A stretch of 64,000 bases of DNA, from assembly GCA_005408345.1 (NCBI GenBank), contig SEMN01000346.1:244083-308082 (forward strand). Reading direction: 5' to 3'. The notes beneath the pieces are model-generated. The model did not search any database, had not been told where the DNA came from, and saw nothing but the letters and a program-made list of their open reading frames with translations. Shown here piece after piece: positions 61,786 to 64,000 of this stretch (within the stretch, counting starts at the first letter, position 1; each line of letters begins with the position of its first letter). The position numbers and the translations under genes are program-made. The stretch is from Macquaria australasica. Its lineage: Eukaryota > Chordata > Actinopteri > Centrarchiformes > Percichthyidae.

Positions 61786-63704
61786 CAAGTGGTAGGTTTA
61801 GGTTCCTCACCAGGCTGTCTATGAGTGTTGGAGCCCTCCTGAAAGAGAAGGTTGGAGGCTCAGTCGGGAAACACTGAACAAAGGGTGGGGTCACTGAGAA
61901 AAATGTCCCAAGTTTTAATGATGATGTGTCTGATATCGTAGGCCATGTTGCTGTACTGGGGGGTTGTTGTTCTTCACTGGGTCTCTTGTTAAGAAGGTGC
62001 TTCCTGTCTAAGGTTTTAGGATTTCATAATCTGCACTGTTGACGCACTGTTTGTTTTGGTCAGTTGTGTGTGCGTGGCAGTCAGTGTAGATGGCGTGCTT
62101 CCAATCTAGGCTCTTTGGATCCTCTGTTCTCACCAAAAATGTCAAAAAGCCAAAACTCAAAGTCGGATATGCCAATCCATTAATTTTCAAACTATAACCA
62201 AACATTTCTCAAAATAAAACACACCACCTTTACCCTGCTGCACAGTCAACAGCCATAGACCTTGGTGTGCGCCACACCTGTATCAGTTAGTCCTACACTT
62301 AAGGAGACTACCATGGCTACCCACAGCACCAACATGATTGTGTCACAGATCCTCCTCCGTCTCTGAAACTGGCCATATGGCATATTTGATATAAGGCTTT
62401 TTGGGTGGTAGCTGTCTGCCTTTAAAATGTTGTTCCTGTCACTGTTTTTCCTGGAAAACATAAGTGCAATGATTATCCTGAACTCCCAACACTAACCTGC
62501 TCTACAGTATTTTATGTCTTCTGTTTCATCTTTTCCTTAAAGCCCATTTTTTGATGGTGCTGTATACATATCTCTTCTTCTATGGGTTTGTATGCTTTAG
62601 TGCCCATTTGCTGACAAGGTGAGGTGAAGCCAATTTTCCACCTTGGTGGACAAAAAAATGTTCTATTTTGTATTCTAGTCTAAAAAAAACATTTCTTAAA
62701 CTTTTATACCCAAACATCACCAAATATTTGAGGAAGTCACATAATTCCTGAAGCACCCCCCAAAATAAGGGTTGGCTTTATGAGAACCTGCCTCTGCAAC
62801 ATTAAGTATGATGGAGTCAAAAGGAGCACAGCTCAAACAATTCAAATGTTTTATTCATCACATCCGAGTCTATGACTATTACATGTTCCCTTTAAAATGA
62901 TAAAGCACCGATTCCACCATAATAATGAACTACTGTTCTTCCATAATCATGTACTGAGTCCAGCTAATGGCATTCCTGCTCTTTTAATTTATCCTACATT
63001 ATTGTGATTGGTCGTCTGACTGTAACCTGTCCTATAAGGCTGGAAGACGACTTGCCTCTAAAAGTTTCTCAGAGACAGATTGGTGCTGTGTTAATGGAAG
63101 TCCTCATTAAATTTTAATTATTTTAAACCCTCCTCACCACTAACCATTCGTTTCATTGACTACTGCTAAACATCAATGTGCCGCTTCGGAGGAAAACTCC
63201 AGTTTCTTCACCATTAGTCACGACAAACAGAGAGAGGGAATTTGCTGTAAAGAGGAAATTGCCTGCAGCCATCTGAGTAGGGTAAGCCATTCTGTGAGCA
63301 TTTAGTAAGAGCCAGATGGGAGAACTTCATCCTTGTCAACTAAGGCTCACTTTCATCTCCATTCCCCAGCTGCCAAGTCCTGTCATGACAGTAACATGTG
63401 CGAGGCGCTGAGTGACATTTACAGTCGGCTGTGAAGGCAATTTTACCCTTTATGGACTTGTTAGTGAGCTTTGAATGAAGGTTAAACTTAACTTAAACTA
63501 AACAATAGAGGATACTGCACTCCTTTATTGTAATAAAAATACTCTTAATGTCATTTCAAGGGTAATAAAGGATTAAGCTGGTATATTATGAAGGTAGAGA
63601 GCATGCTGCTGAATGTGGTGTCTCACAGAAAAATGATGACAAGCTGCTGTTTTTTTAAAAATAAAAAAATACACGACAGTGCTGTCAGATTTTGAATATC
63701 CTGC

Positions 63705-64000
63705 ATTACATTACATGAAATTTGGTATAGAGATTCATGGTCGCCAGAAGATGAATTCTAATGACTTTGGTGATCCCCTGACTTTTCCTTTAGCACCACC
63801 AGCAGGTTGACATTTATGGTTTTGTCAGGAATATTGAGTTGTACATTAATTTGGCTGGTTATTCACACTTCACGTCCCAGAATGACAGCTGCCGTGTCTT
63901 CTGTTATTAGGCACGGATTTGCCAATGCCAAATTTGGTAGATTCCATGAGTTCATGGCACCTGCTGTGTACACCTTCACAGAGCTGCTAGCATGGCTGTA
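63705..64000. mobile_element. Interspersed repeat with GCTAGCATGGCTGTA end, copy 2, reaching the window edge
   Basis: Shares ATGACTTTGGTGATCCCCTGACTTTTCC and the terminal CACAGAGCTGCTAGCATGGC with the copy at 33945-34352, same orientation. It may continue past 64000. Its middle differs, so the two copies carry different internal deletions. Confidence 0.6.

Larger units (their letters stand above)
53519..64000 (-). other. Upstream part of mei4 (intron or flank); no further exon recognised
   Basis: The exon at 53387-53518 begins mid-protein, so at least one more coding exon must exist upstream on the minus strand. I examined the frames here for an acceptor/donor-bounded MEI4-like helix-rich sequence and found none. 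The upstream exons are probably past 64000. Besides the repeats listed separately, the stretches 58000-59300, 60050-61140 and 61900-63700 hold nothing I can name. Confidence 0.4.

Noticed and set aside
1..64000. CRISPR arrays, bacterial operons, riboswitches, rRNA, complete tRNA genes
   Set aside because: None present; the only regular array is the 33-bp minisatellite without unique spacers, and the sequence is vertebrate.

Overview
This is vertebrate nuclear DNA, almost certainly from a teleost fish and probably a percomorph. It is AT-rich and dominated by introns, non-coding sequence and degraded transposable elements. Many elements look like those of fish genomes: short elements with GGGCTGCAAC ends, a LINE reverse transcriptase with the FADDVVLLA catalytic motif, a tRNA-type SINE with a TGGTAAA-type tail, and several MITEs. 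There are no operons, ribosome binding sites, CRISPR arrays or rRNA genes. Almost all ATG-to-stop reading frames here are chance frames or transposon remnants.

The one gene I can support is on the minus strand. Two exons, 53387-53518 and 25379-25624, have clean splice signals, matching phase (0/0) and a continuous helical protein that ends at a TAA. I identify the product as MEI4, the meiotic double-strand-break factor that works with REC114 and IHO1 to license SPO11. The identification rests on remembered family features (LFWILEELLQK and the C-terminal FPLFFICMWRIGGLL), not on a database search. The two exons code for the C-terminal 125 residues. The upstream exons must lie beyond 64000 or were not recognisable in 53519-64000. 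The region between the two exons, 25625-53386 (27.8 kb), is intron unless a small exon was missed.

Layout. 1-25378 is downstream of mei4: no convincing gene, a TTAA-flanked MITE (978-1326), a hairpin-forming inverted repeat (4816-4950), a possible GC-rich exon (3229-3479), fish interspersed repeats (9775-10045, 11715-12125) and a LINE rearranged as expected from twin priming (16556-17371). 25379-53518 is the 3' part of mei4. Its intron holds a 33-bp minisatellite (41191-41745) abutting a LINE fragment, a SINE, LINE 3' ends, at least ten hAT-type MITE copies, a second MITE family in four copies, and two open frames that look coding but that I cannot name. 53519-64000 is upstream intron or flank with more MITE copies, an L2-like LINE 3' end (59540-60030) and a truncated repeat at the right edge.

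Two MITE copies (51477-51840 and 56933-57243) are each flanked by a perfect 8-bp target-site duplication, which assigns that family to the hAT superfamily directly from this sequence. I did not find an undescribed biological system. The most useful leads are the mei4 exons, the unexplained open frames at 31.8-32.2, 52.5 and 54.4 kb, and the minisatellite/LINE junction.
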